Of a stretch of DNA of 64,000 nt, positions 43,939 through 52,866 are shown piece by piece. Both the position numbers and the translations under genes were made by a program. Numbering within the stretch: position 1 is the stretch's first letter; every line of letters begins with the position of its first letter. The stretch is from Eubacterium sp. AF22-8LB (GTDB lineage Bacteria; Bacillota_I; Bacilli_A; Erysipelotrichales; Erysipelotrichaceae), in NCBI RefSeq assembly GCF_003458715.1, contig NZ_QRVI01000010.1, positions 1-64,000 on the forward strand, in the 5' to 3' direction. Below the pieces are notes generated by a model. It was not told where the DNA came from, ran no database searches, and saw only the letters and a program-made list of their open reading frames with translations.

Positions 43939-45810
43939 TCAATCTCGGAGATAGCAGACCCATGCTGTGCCGTCTTTCTCGGTCACAAGTCTGTCCCCGA
44001 TACGGCTCTTTGCCGTTCTCATGGTGCGTGAGGAAATCCCACGCTCATTGACTGCCTTTTCCAGCTCTGCACTCGGCATACGCTTTCCGTCCGCAAGCAG
44101 TTCCAGAATGAGCATTTGCGCCTGTGCGGTCTTGCTTTCGGTCTTGGCGGTGTCTGTCCCGGCAAGAAGCTCGTCAGCGGTAATGTCATAAGCCCCTATC
44201 CACTCAAAGCCTTTCTCGTCTCCCAGAGAAAAGGCAAGGGACTGTCCGGGCGGCGCAAGGGAGCTTTTCTCATGGATAAGCACCCTCGTTGTGGGACTGT
44301 CCTTCAGCTTGCCGATAAAGAGCAGACTGCGGACTGCCGCCGTAATGTCGATAGACCCTAATCCCCGGTAGGTGCTTTGCGTTCCTGCGGCTTTGTTCAG
44401 GTGTCCAATCAGCACGATAGCGCACCCGGTAGCCTGTGCAATGTCTCCCAGACTGCGGAATATCGGGCGCACCTCGTTTGCTCTGTTCATGTCCACATCT
44501 GCGCCCAGAAACGCCTGTACCGGGTCAATGATAACAAGCCTTGCGTTGTTCTCCCGGATTGCCCTTGCTATGCGCTCATCGGCAAGGGTCAGCGGTGTGT
44601 CCCTATCGTCAATGACAAGCACTCGTTCAAGGTCTGCGTCAGCTTCCATCAGCCGGGGCTTAACGGTATCGCCCAAACCGTCCTCGGCGGTCTGATAGAT
44701 GATATTAAAAGGCTCAATTGTTTCCATACCGGGCAAGGGCTTTCGGTTGGTGCAAGCCGCCGCAAGACGCATGGCAAAGTAGGTCTTTCCCTCGCCGGGG
44801 TTGCCCTGTATGATCGTCAGCTTTCCAAAGGGGATATACGGAAACCATAGCCAATCCACGCTCGTCAGCTCCACATCTGCCATACGGAGCATGGGGACAG
44901 GCTGGGCGGTGGGCAGCTCTCGTAGCGTGATTGTTTCCGCTATAAATTTGCGGCTGGGAATGTCCCCTTGCTGACGGAGAACATCGTTCCAGTCTTTCCT
45001 TGCCGGGACAAGGCGAATGACGGCGATCTCGCTGGGAATGGACTGTGCCAGTCGGGTACAGGCTTCGCTTCCTGCGGTGTCGCTGTCAAGGCAGAGGAAC
45101 ACTTTTTGGGTGTCCTTGCGTTCAGAAAGAAAACGGTCAAGAGCTTTGCCCGAAACGCCGCCCAGGGCAAGATAATTTCTTTTCTGCCAGTCCTGCGGAT
45201 AAAGGCAGATGAATGATAACAGGTCAATCGGTGCTTCAAAGACAAAGAGCTGGTTGCCGTTTCCCTCATAGCGGAACGGATAGGACTTGTCAGACCCGGC
45301 AATGTCCTGTCTGAATGGGTCTGCCGTTCCTCGCACATGGGCGTATCTCGGCGTACCGCTTCGGTCTCTGCCGACAAACACAACATTGTGCCGCTTTGCT
45401 TCCTCGTAAATATCCCCGGAAAGAAGAAAAGCCTCAACAAGCGTTTTGTTGAGACCTCGGCTTTCGCAAAGAAATTGAATTGCTCTGTCGGCTGTTCTGT
45501 TGTGCAAGGGCAAGTGAAACGCTGTGGGCGGTGTTGTGCTGGCTTCGCTCTGCCCCTCGCCGCTTTCGCCGGTCAGGAGCTGGACAGCTTCGGGAAAGGA
45601 CTTGCCGTAAAACTCCATGACGAAATCAATGGGATAGCCGCCCTTGCTCTGGCTGTGGCGAAACCACTTGTTTCCCCGGACGGTCAGGCTGTCATGTTCT
45701 TTCCAACGGTATTCCCGTCCGCTTTTGATAAGTGTCTCTCCCTGTGTGCGGAGAAAATCTTCCAGACTGACGGCGTTTGCCCGGTCAATCTGTGCTTGGG
45801 TGTAATTCAT
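43939..45810 (-). CDS. Toprim/DUF3991 primase - RepA-like helicase fusion of the IME
   Basis: The 623-aa protein has an N-terminal DUF3991-like domain with NAVSLEDFLRTQGETL and YRWKEHDSLTVRGNKWFRHSQSKGG (read in pieces), a toprim fold (LFVFEAPIDLLSF, VFLCLDSDTAG), and a C-terminal AAA_25/RepA-like hexameric helicase domain with Walker A GNPGEGKT (~340) and Walker B LVIIDPVQAF. A winged-helix-like tail follows (ELEKAVNERGISSRTMRTAK). Such primase-helicases replicate mobilizable elements. It overlaps the relaxase gene by 4 bp. Confidence 0.87.
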   Translation of the reverse strand: MNYTQAQIDRANAVSLEDFLRTQGETLIKSGREYRWKEHDSLTVRGNKWFRHSQSKGGYPIDFVMEFYGKSFPEAVQLLTGESGEGQSEASTTPPTAFHLPLHNRTADRAIQFLCESRGLNKTLVEAFLLSGDIYEEAKRHNVVFVGRDRSGTPRYAHVRGTADPFRQDIAGSDKSYPFRYEGNGNQLFVFEAPIDLLSFICLYPQDWQKRNYLALGGVSGKALDRFLSERKDTQKVFLCLDSDTAGSEACTRLAQSIPSEIAVIRLVPARKDWNDVLRQQGDIPSRKFIAETITLRELPTAQPVPMLRMADVELTSVDWLWFPYIPFGKLTIIQGNPGEGKTYFAMRLAAACTNRKPLPGMETIEPFNIIYQTAEDGLGDTVKPRLMEADADLERVLVIDDRDTPLTLADERIARAIRENNARLVIIDPVQAFLGADVDMNRANEVRPIFRSLGDIAQATGCAIVLIGHLNKAAGTQSTYRGLGSIDITAAVRSLLFIGKLKDSPTTRVLIHEKSSLAPPGQSLAFSLGDEKGFEWIGAYDITADELLAGTDTAKTESKTAQAQMLILELLADGKRMPSAELEKAVNERGISSRTMRTAKSRIGDRLVTEKDGTAWVCYLRD

Positions 45811-47303
45811 CGGGATAGTTCCTCCTTTTTCTGTCGTGTTTGGGGTCGATTTTGGAGCTTTTGTTCCTCTGTACGCTCGTTAAATCGGGCGGCAGTATCT
45901 ACGCATGACTTGACCTTCCAAAGGCGGTGTAAATCGTCTCTGACAGCCTTAAACTCGCCATAGGTGGTTTCGTGCGCCTGTTCCAGCTCGTCATACTCGT
46001 CGGACAGCTTTTTCATATCCACCTTGCCGTCCGGGAACTCCCCGGTCAGCTTTCGTCTGGCGGCGTAGAACTGTATCAGTTCCGCTTCATGCTCTGCCTT
46101 GTACTTGGCTCTGGGCTTCTCAAACTTGATTTTCTGCAAGCCGTCATAGACAGGCTTCAAGTTCTGGAAAGCAGCGGAGCTGTCATAGAGCTGCTTGATT
46201 TCTTTCATTCGTGCGGTCTGCCCGTCCAGCGTTTTCTTCAAGCTCTCTGTGGTGGAGCTGTGTTCATTGACACGGCTTTCCAAATCTTCAAGGTTGTAAA
46301 TGCCGTTTGCCCGGAGATAATTGAAAGTCTCGTTCATCTCCTTTAGGTTGCTGATTTTGCCTTTCTGGGAATAAGCCCCGGCTTTGCGCTGGGTGTAGTA
46401 GGCGTTCAGCAGAGAAACAAGGTTGGGTGCCTGCGGCTTGGCAAGCTCCGCTTTTGCTTCGGCAATCCAATCAAACAGGAGAGCGATTTTCTTCTTGATG
46501 TCCCGGATAACGGCATTGGTTGCTCTGATCCAGCGGTTGAACTCGCCTTTCTCGGTGCGTATGCCTTTCTTCTCCATTGCCCGGACGGTTGCGCCCTCAT
46601 GGACGGTGGGAAGAAGCTCCACGCCCTGACGCTCATAGCTTCGGTGGTCGATACGAACATCAATACCTTTTTCCGCAAACTTGGCATTGCATAGCTCCGC
46701 CCATGCTTCACGCCAATGTTCCAGCGTTTCGGGACTGCCCCAGTCGGTAGTGGGAACGGCGTTGAACACAAACTTTCCGTCTGCGTCTCGGATACGGTTG
46801 CCGTCCTCGTCCAGCTCATACACCCGGCGTTGCTTTAGTCCCCATTTGCCGTTCTGCTCGATGGGGCGGATGGGGCAAAGCACATGAAAATGCGGGTTTG
46901 GTATGCCGCCGTCCTCCCGGTCTGGCTGGTGTACGGCGAAGTCAACCACCATGCCACGGCTCACAAAGTTCTCCAACAAAAATTGCCTTGTAAGAGCGAT
47001 GTTTTCCTCAAGGGAAAATTCATTCTGCAAGGCAATGTCAAAGCTGTATGCAAGCTGGGCGTTCTTTCCACGCTCGGCTTTTTCCACGGCGTTCCATAGG
47101 GTCTGGCGGTCTGCGTATTCTGGCGGTGCATGGGACGGCAGGAGAATATCGGAGCAGATCACGCCGCCCTTGCGGGTGTAGTCGCTGTATTCGCCGTAAT
47201 ACTCGCTATACAATCGCTCCCCGGCACGGTAGGCGGCAGAAGCGATAGCGGACTGTCCTGCGCTTCGCTTAGTCTGCGTGACGCTCAGATGAAATAGTGC
47301 CAT
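45807..47303 (-). CDS. MobA/MobL-family (MOBQ) relaxase
   Basis: The 498-aa protein has the MobA/MobL domain in its N-terminal ~240 residues: LFHLSVTQTKRSAGQSA, AAYRAGERL, and the HUH metal-binding NPHFHVLCPIRP. A helical C-terminal region follows. It nicks the oriT of the IME to start transfer through a helper conjugation system. It overlaps DUF3847 by 35 bp upstream and the primase gene by 4 bp downstream. A matching MOBQ-type nick motif lies at 48455-48466. Confidence 0.93.
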   Translation of the reverse strand: MALFHLSVTQTKRSAGQSAIASAAYRAGERLYSEYYGEYSDYTRKGGVICSDILLPSHAPPEYADRQTLWNAVEKAERGKNAQLAYSFDIALQNEFSLEENIALTRQFLLENFVSRGMVVDFAVHQPDREDGGIPNPHFHVLCPIRPIEQNGKWGLKQRRVYELDEDGNRIRDADGKFVFNAVPTTDWGSPETLEHWREAWAELCNAKFAEKGIDVRIDHRSYERQGVELLPTVHEGATVRAMEKKGIRTEKGEFNRWIRATNAVIRDIKKKIALLFDWIAEAKAELAKPQAPNLVSLLNAYYTQRKAGAYSQKGKISNLKEMNETFNYLRANGIYNLEDLESRVNEHSSTTESLKKTLDGQTARMKEIKQLYDSSAAFQNLKPVYDGLQKIKFEKPRAKYKAEHEAELIQFYAARRKLTGEFPDGKVDMKKLSDEYDELEQAHETTYGEFKAVRDDLHRLWKVKSCVDTAARFNERTEEQKLQNRPQTRQKKEELSR

Positions 47304-47628
47304 CGGCTTTCAACTCCTTTTCTCTGTTTGCTTGGCTGATATGGGTAATCGCCATGTGACGGACGGCTCGCTGGACTTCGGACAGAGAAAAGATGTGTTC
47401 CATCAGCTCTGTCATTTCGGTGCGTGTGAGATCTTTGACCTCCGGGGCAAGGCTCTCAATCGTGCCGCCCAGATTGCAAAGGCGGTGGGTGCGCTTGGTG
47501 CGTTCGCCTTTCTCCAGATACTTCTTTCTGTTCTCCAGACGCTCCAGCTTGTGCTGTTCCTGTGCAAGCTGCGTCTCGGCTCGTTCCTTTTCGGCTCGAA
47601 GCTGTTCAAGGGTTTTCGGTTTTGTCAT
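47269..47628 (-). CDS. DUF3847-family protein
   Basis: The 119-aa protein starts MTKPKTLEQLRAEKERAETQ and has a charged coiled coil at ~5-50, then LCNLGGTIESLAPE and the typical TRTEMTELMEHIFSL segment of DUF3847. It is a regular partner of MobA/MobL relaxases and may be an accessory relaxosome protein. AGGAGGTCAATTACA precedes the ATG; an in-frame extension to 47676 overlaps it and is not supported. Confidence 0.8.
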   Translation of the reverse strand: MTKPKTLEQLRAEKERAETQLAQEQHKLERLENRKKYLEKGERTKRTHRLCNLGGTIESLAPEVKDLTRTEMTELMEHIFSLSEVQRAVRHMAITHISQANREKELKADGTISSERHAD

Positions 47629-47759
47629 TGTAATTGACCTCCTTTTTTGATTTTGCGGATAAAAAAAGACCGTCAACTTTTCGCATAGTGCGACCAGTCA
47701 ACGGTCTGATTTTCGGTATTCGGTTTTTGTGTTCAGTTAGACAAACTGGAATTTGTCTA
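47629..47759. other. IME intergenic stretch
   Basis: Contains a near-perfect hairpin around GTTGAC...GTCAAC (CCGTTGAC at ~47698 against GTCAACTT at 47673) between the DUF3847 gene and the next gene. GACAAACTGGAATTTGTC (47739-47756) is a 6-bp palindromic hairpin; a similar GACAAACTGAAATTTGT lies at ~48493. Confidence 0.4.
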
Positions 47760-48196
47760 TCACTTCGTATATGGCTCTGTATCTTTACCATCATATACGA
47801 ACACTTTTATTTCCGTCTTCGTATCAACAGCTGCATGAATACCAACAGTGTATTCTTTATCGGCTGCAACCTGCAAGAATGAATAGCATCCACCTGAAGA
47901 TATCTTGTCTGATACGATTTCTGGTTCTCCCTCGCACAGTAAATGCACTACAATATCAAAATCATTTCTATTCTGAATCGTCAAAGCTCCTGTTTTGGAT
48001 ATAACTTTTGAATCGGCATAATTTATCACATATTTCTCGGATGTTGACGCTTCCATGCAAGTCACAGAGCAATCCCACATTATAGATGCTTTTTTCTTTC
48101 TATAAACTTCAGAAGACCTAAACGCTGAAAGTGTAATTCCTATTATTACCACCAATACACATATAGTTACTATCACGATTGTAGCTTTTTCTTCAC
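47760..48196 (-). pseudogene. Membrane-anchored cargo protein, 5' frameshifted
   Basis: From GTG at 48176 a 138-codon frame encodes a hydrophobic N-terminal segment (TICVLVVIIGITLSAF) and a beta-rich extracellular-type domain. The best ribosome-binding site (GGAGG at 48209-48205) points instead to GTG at 48196, which would give a KKK start but is one base out of frame. Adding one A to the A5 run at ~48186-48190 joins them into KKKATIVIVTIC. The frame loss could be real, phase-variable or a sequencing error. Function unknown. Confidence 0.45.
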
Positions 48197-48424
48197 TTTA
48201 CTCACCTCCACAAATTCCGATTTGCTTGTTCCATAAAATTCATTTTATTCGCCTTCAAACTTGCTGGCGGCGAACAGCATTTTATGCTGTTTGCGGACGG
48301 CAAGTCCACAAGGGATAGCCGCTTTAGCGGCGCAAGGGGGTGTAGCCACCTTGACGGAACGAAGTGACGCAACATTCTCGGTCAAGCAGTTTTCTTCTGC
48401 TGACGGAGAATGAAGCTCCGCAGG

Positions 48425-48482
48425 ACGCACGATACTCCCGATAGGAGAGTATAGAAGTGCGCCCTTTAGTTCCTAAAGGGAT
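48425..48482. other. oriT of the IME (MOBQ type)
   Basis: ATACTC (48432-48437) pairs with GAGTAT (48447-48452), followed directly by AAGTGCGCCCTT (48455-48466). This is the nick-region motif of the RSF1010/pSK41-like MOBQ family as I recall it. A second hairpin CCCTTTA/TAAAGGG (48462-48480) follows. The surrounding 48240-48480 block is GC-rich and non-coding, with further small inverted repeats such as AACAGCAT/ATGCTGTT. Confidence 0.75.
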
Positions 48483-48512
48483 TTTATCAGTGCGACAAAC
48501 TGAAATTTGTAG

Positions 48513-49007
48513 TTATCTATACTCATTTGGAATTTCGATATGAAATGTCTCACACAATAACTTCACATCATGCACATCATTCTCATCAAATTCGTATCCC
48601 AGATGGAACATTACTTGACTATATGGTTCAATACAGGAAACCTCTATCTCCTCAATTTTTCCTTTGCCCGAAAAAGTTTCTATCGGAAAACAATCCCCCT
48701 CATAAAGAATTTCACCTTCGCCCGTATATTCAAAACAATGCAAATCAACAATTCTGTTTTTCGCATCTTCCCATACAGTATGGTTCAATGTTGTATATTC
48801 CATCTTAATCTCATAAAAGTCATTAGCTTTCATCATCTCTATAAAGTTCTGATAATCTTTCTTTTCTACAAAAATATCAATATCGTTATGGGCTCTTGAC
48901 TGATATCCAAGAAGAGCATCTACACCCCAGCCGCCATCAAGAAAGACTTTAATCTCCGCATCTATTGCAAATTGAAGAATCTGTTTTACATCTGTTATAT
49001 TGACCAT
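48513..49007 (-). CDS. lnu(C): Lincosamide nucleotidyltransferase, Lnu(C)-type
   Basis: The protein from the ATG at 49007 is exactly 164 aa and matches Lnu(C)-type enzymes as I remember them: MVNITDVKQILQFAI, FLDGGWGVDALLG, HNDIDIFV (nucleotidyltransferase acidic motif), TTLNHTVWED and DLHCFEYTGEGEI. Such enzymes inactivate lincomycin and clindamycin by adenylylation. GGAGATGATAAG precedes the ATG; a 16-codon upstream extension is not supported. It is AT-rich in contrast to the IME backbone, hinting at separate acquisition. The allele name needs confirmation. Confidence 0.8.
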   Translation of the reverse strand: MVNITDVKQILQFAIDAEIKVFLDGGWGVDALLGYQSRAHNDIDIFVEKKDYQNFIEMMKANDFYEIKMEYTTLNHTVWEDAKNRIVDLHCFEYTGEGEILYEGDCFPIETFSGKGKIEEIEVSCIEPYSQVMFHLGYEFDENDVHDVKLLCETFHIEIPNEYR

Positions 49008-49143
49008 CTTATCATCTCCGCAAAATTCCGATTTGTTGCTCAATTTCGTATTCAAATTATACCATAAAACTTGTGAACAATTCTACCGCAACTTTGGACT
49101 ATATGAGAAAAGTCCGAACAGTTTTCTGCCCGGACTTCCTCGC

Positions 49144-49488
49144 TCAATTATAAATCAACTCTGCTTTCACAACTTCCTCTGCCTGCGCCTTGCAAGCGTT
49201 CATCTGCCGCACCCATTCCATTTGGTTTTCAGCTTTCAGTTGCTCGGTCACGCCGTTTTGCTCTGCCAGTGACCGCACGATCAGCTCCATGCGGTTTCGT
49301 GCCGCTTCTTCAATCTCGGCGCAATGTTCAAAGAGCTTGTCGGATAGCACCAGTTCATTGAACAGTATCGGGCGGTGCATTTCTAAATACGCCTTGCGAA
49401 GTCTGCCGTAGTGTCCGATGGGCTTGGTCTTGCGGATAATGATGTTCGGGATAAGATAATCGCCGTTCTGCCTGTAAGTGATATTCAT
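49144..49488 (-). CDS. tnpV: TnpV-family transposon-encoded protein
   Basis: The 114-aa protein matches TnpV (PF14198): MNITYRQNGDYLIPNIIIRK, TKPIGHYGRLRKAYLEMHRPILF, LVLSDKLFEHCAEIEEAARNR (shown in pieces), and a Glu-rich helical tail ending AELIYN. Such proteins accompany large serine recombinases in Clostridial mobile elements. It overlaps the recombinase gene by 4 bp. Function unknown. Confidence 0.87.
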   Translation of the reverse strand: MNITYRQNGDYLIPNIIIRKTKPIGHYGRLRKAYLEMHRPILFNELVLSDKLFEHCAEIEEAARNRMELIVRSLAEQNGVTEQLKAENQMEWVRQMNACKAQAEEVVKAELIYN

Positions 49489-51371
49489 GCTATCTGCGCT
49501 CCTTTCTGCGGCTCTCTCTGCGGTAAACTGCTGACAGGGACGAACACGCCCTTTGCAATGTCCTCTGCACGAATGGCGGCTTTCTTGGCTTCGATTTCTG
49601 CTTTTTTTCTCCCCTTGATTTTGTCCTCGTATCGCTTCTGCGCTCCGCTGGCTTTCCGCTTCAAGTAGTTCTGATGAAGCCTGTCCTTGCGTTCCTCACG
49701 CTTGCGGATTTCCTCTAATTCTTCCGGGGTCAGCTCCACTTCTCCAAACGCCGGGGGAACGAATCGCCCAACAAAATTGAAGTAAATCTCGACCTCCTGT
49801 GTGGTCTGTATACTGCCTTTGCGGTCACGCTCATGCACAAGGATTTTCTCGATAAACTCGTTGAGCATGGCAATGGTCAGCTTGTCGAAGTTCTCGTACT
49901 TGTCAATCAGAGCGATAAAACGATCAGCGTCCTTTTCGTGCTTCTCATAGCTCTTGACAGCCTTTTCCAGAGCAGAGATTTCGGCGGTAAGCTCGGACTG
50001 TTCCTTTTCGTATTGAGCGTCCAGAGTGGCGTATCTGCTGTCGGACAGCTTTCCTAAAATGTTGTCCTCATAGATTTTACAGAGCAGGACTTCCAGCTCG
50101 GACACTCTCTGCTTTGCGGTGGCAAGGCGTATCCGCTGTTTCTTAACCTCTGCTGTCTGCTGGCTGGACTGCGCTTCCTGCACCACACGGACAAACTCGG
50201 CTCGGTCATGCTTCGCATACTCGGCAATGGCTTTGAGCATTTCAGAGACAAGGGACAGTACCACATCTTCATTGATACGGTGCTGTGTCGTGCAGAGCTT
50301 TCCAACTGGGACTTTGCTGTATTGGGAACAGGTATATTGAGAAATACGCTTGCCGTTGTTGGTACGGTGGACATACATCTTGCCGCCGCAATCGGCACAA
50401 TAAAGCAAGCCTGTGAGGGGAGCTGCTTCGCCCCAGCCGTCCGGGTAGCGTCTGACATTCCCACGGATTTTCTGCACAAGGTCAAAGGTCTGCTGGTCAA
50501 TGATAGGCTCATGGGTATTCTCGAAAATTGTCCATTCGTCCTCCGGGACATAATGGCTTTTCTTGTCCTTGAAGTGCTTTCGGGTCTTGAAATTGATGGT
50601 GTGTCCCAGATATTCACGCTTTTCAAGAATGTTGCAGATGGTGGAAGAACCCCAGCCGTACACATCTTTGAAAGTCTTGTTTTTGTTCACGCCCTCGCCG
50701 TGTTGGGCAAGGTAAGCAGACGGAATAAGCACCTTTTCCGATTTCAGTTTGCTGGCGATCTGATACGGACCGTAGCCCTCAATCGTCATGGCAAAGATGC
50801 GCTTGACCACCTCTGCGGCTTCGGGGTCAACCAACCATTGGTCTCTTGCTTCGTTCCAGAGATAGCCGTAAATAACCGTGCCTGTGAGGTGCTTGCCGGA
50901 CTTGCCTTTGGACTGGAAAGTGGAACGGATTTTACGGCTGGTGTCTCTGGCGTAATACTCGTTCATAATGTTGCGGAAAGGGGTAAAATCATCGTCACCT
51001 CTGGCGCTGTCCACGCCGTCATTGATGGCGATGAGGCGAACGCCACGCTGACGCAGGATTTCCATAATCTGACCGACTTTCAGATAGTCACGACCCATGC
51101 GGCTCATGTCCTTGATACACAGATACTCCACATTCCCGGCTTCAACCTCTTTCATCATTGCCAAAAATCCGGGACGGTCAAAGCAAGTACCACTAATGCC
51201 ATCGTCCGTGAAATGGACAATGTTTGTAAAGCCCTGCCGTGCGGCGAACTCCTCCAACATTGCTTTTTGATTGGATATGGAATTGCTCTCACGCTGCTGG
51301 TCATCATCTTTGCCAAAGTCATCACGGCTCAGTCGCTCGTACAAAGCTGTGATTTTCTCGTTTTTTCTCAT
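49485..51371 (-). CDS. Large serine recombinase with DUF4368 (IME integrase)
   Basis: The 628-aa enzyme starts at ATG 51371 (MRKNEKITALYERLSRDD; catalytic Ser15). It has a resolvase domain with RMGRDYLKVGQIME, a Recombinase domain, a zinc ribbon (LLYCADCGGKMY...YTCSQY), a coiled coil and a C-terminal DUF4368 segment. AAGGAGCGC 8 nt upstream supports the start. The frame is open without a stop back into the virD4 N-terminal fragment, so read-through would give a 1,020-aa fusion. It integrates and excises the IME. Confidence 0.92.
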   Translation of the reverse strand: MRKNEKITALYERLSRDDFGKDDDQQRESNSISNQKAMLEEFAARQGFTNIVHFTDDGISGTCFDRPGFLAMMKEVEAGNVEYLCIKDMSRMGRDYLKVGQIMEILRQRGVRLIAINDGVDSARGDDDFTPFRNIMNEYYARDTSRKIRSTFQSKGKSGKHLTGTVIYGYLWNEARDQWLVDPEAAEVVKRIFAMTIEGYGPYQIASKLKSEKVLIPSAYLAQHGEGVNKNKTFKDVYGWGSSTICNILEKREYLGHTINFKTRKHFKDKKSHYVPEDEWTIFENTHEPIIDQQTFDLVQKIRGNVRRYPDGWGEAAPLTGLLYCADCGGKMYVHRTNNGKRISQYTCSQYSKVPVGKLCTTQHRINEDVVLSLVSEMLKAIAEYAKHDRAEFVRVVQEAQSSQQTAEVKKQRIRLATAKQRVSELEVLLCKIYEDNILGKLSDSRYATLDAQYEKEQSELTAEISALEKAVKSYEKHEKDADRFIALIDKYENFDKLTIAMLNEFIEKILVHERDRKGSIQTTQEVEIYFNFVGRFVPPAFGEVELTPEELEEIRKREERKDRLHQNYLKRKASGAQKRYEDKIKGRKKAEIEAKKAAIRAEDIAKGVFVPVSSLPQREPQKGAQIA

Positions 51372-51458
51372 AACTTGCGCTCCTTTCTTCGGTTTTAGGT
51401 TGTGTGTTCTAAGAGACTTCCCAACCGCTTGATTAAGAAGTCTTTTAGAGCATACAAC

Positions 51459-52547
51459 ACCTGCTCCAAGCTTATAAATCTGATAATTCAGGATAGCTAA
51501 ATCTCTATATGTGTAAGTAATAGCACCATTTGTTTCGGCGGTATGTTCTGCTTGTAATTGTTTGAACAATCTATCTACATCTGACTCAAAATCATCATTC
51601 CCATCCTCTTTGGCTTGAGAATGTTGAAGTAGCATTAAAACTGTGTTAAAGCTAAATAGATTTTCATCATCTCTACACTCAGACATAATTAAATAAATCA
51701 TAGCCATAAGCCATGTCATTTCTGCTTTAACGAAAAATTCATCTCCACCTGATTTATTTTTATCAGTTGTATTAGAAATAAGATTTTGTACAAAACTTTG
51801 AAAATCTTCAGGTCTTTTAAAATATTCAAACGGATTATATCCCATTGATTTATCCATCTTTACAAGATTTAAATAACTAACATTATATCCATTTCTTTCA
51901 AAAGCTTTTCCACACTCTTCCGCAACAGACCCTTTAGGATCAATGACAACATAGTTACAATACATTTGAAGAATGTTTGGCTTAACAAAATAACGTGTCT
52001 TACCAGTACCCGAACCACCGACAACAAAGATGTTATCGTTGATTCCAGTATGCCAAGTATCCATATCTACTTTCACATTCTTACTTAGAATTATGTTCGC
52101 ATCTTCATCTCGTTTTGCTTCAATTTTATTCTCCAAAGCGTCATTTTTTGATGCTTCTTTGAAAATATCCCCTTTTCTTGAAGACCCATACTCTCGCCCT
52201 TCTTTAGTGTTTTTTTTAGATGCATCATGATAAATGATACCAATAACAACCATTCCATTAAGTATTAATCCTAATATAAATCCGTAAACGGAAGGTCGAT
52301 AATACTCTCTCACTTTATAACACACACTTATTGCCTTAAAGACATTATCAACTGTATTACCACCCTGTGCCTGAAACACAGTAAATGCATTGTATACAGC
52401 TCCTGCTAAAAACATAATATAAATAAAGACAATACCTAAAATAAAAATTTGAATTTTGTCCTTGTTCTTTTTAAGAAGAACATTTACGCTTTGACTACTT
52501 TTGGTGCTACTTGATTTTTTAGATGAGTTCTTATTGCTTTTACTCAT
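51459..52547 (-). pseudogene. VirD4 coupling protein, N-terminal part (split by the IME)
   Basis: 363 codons from ATG 52547 to the GGT at 51461-51459. It includes an N-terminal linker, two TM helices (~33-52 and ~88-106) and the Walker A VVGGSGTGKTR (~175-185) with DPKGS. After GGT the sequence becomes IME DNA (VVCSKRLL...). The C-terminal half is at 42436-43593. Coupling proteins link the relaxosome to the transfer channel, so the ICE is predicted to be transfer-defective while the IME is in place. Confidence 0.87.
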
Positions 52548-52866
52548 CCCACTTATTCTCCTTTAAATTCATTGCATTAATGAATTCTTTGGCATCTTTC
52601 TCAATTTGATCAAAAGATTCTCCTGAAGTAGTTGACCGCTCAATAAGATAATTTGAAAATTCATTAATTATTTCTAACATGTCACATTTCATAGAATTGA
52701 TAACATTGTTCTGCCTCAAAATAGCTAATCCAGCCTCTTCGATTACCTCTCCAGATGTATACTTACCATTCTTTTTATCCATAAAGCGAAACAACGCCTC
52801 ATTACATCGTTGAATCTCTAAATCGTATTTATTATTAATGGCTTTAAGTTGTTCTATAGACTTCAT
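52540..52866 (-). CDS. Small helical ICE protein upstream of the coupling protein
   Basis: The 108-aa protein starts MKSIEQLKAINNKYDLE and is largely helical and charged (IDQIEKDAKEFINAMN-type C-terminus). No family is recognised. GGGAGGATAGGACAGT precedes the ATG. It overlaps the coupling-protein gene by 8 bp and the PcfB-like gene by 4 bp, so it is probably translationally coupled to both. Confidence 0.55.
   Translation of the reverse strand: MKSIEQLKAINNKYDLEIQRCNEALFRFMDKKNGKYTSGEVIEEAGLAILRQNNVINSMKCDMLEIINEFSNYLIERSTTSGESFDQIEKDAKEFINAMNLKENKWDE

Larger units (their letters stand above)
43591..51461. mobile_element. Mobilizable element (IME) of ~7.87 kb inserted in the virD4 gene
   Basis: The virD4 frame stops matching at GGT (51461-51459) and resumes at GGT (43593-43591). 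ACC on the plus strand is therefore present at both ends, consistent with serine-recombinase crossover. Inside are a large serine recombinase, TnpV, lnu(C)-type gene, an oriT, DUF3847, MobA/MobL relaxase, primase-helicase and TnpW, mostly GC-rich in contrast to the AT-rich ICE. Joining the flanks gives ...YKLGAG-KTAKSIL..., the normal coupling-protein sequence. Confidence 0.9.

Noticed and set aside
45337..45963. Plus-strand frames opposite the primase-helicase and relaxase
   Set aside because: Shadow frames in GC-rich DNA without start signals or recognisable domains.
50208..51398. Long plus-strand frame (396 codons) opposite the IME recombinase
   Set aside because: It is a shadow of the GC-rich recombinase gene; codon pattern and domain evidence are on the minus strand.
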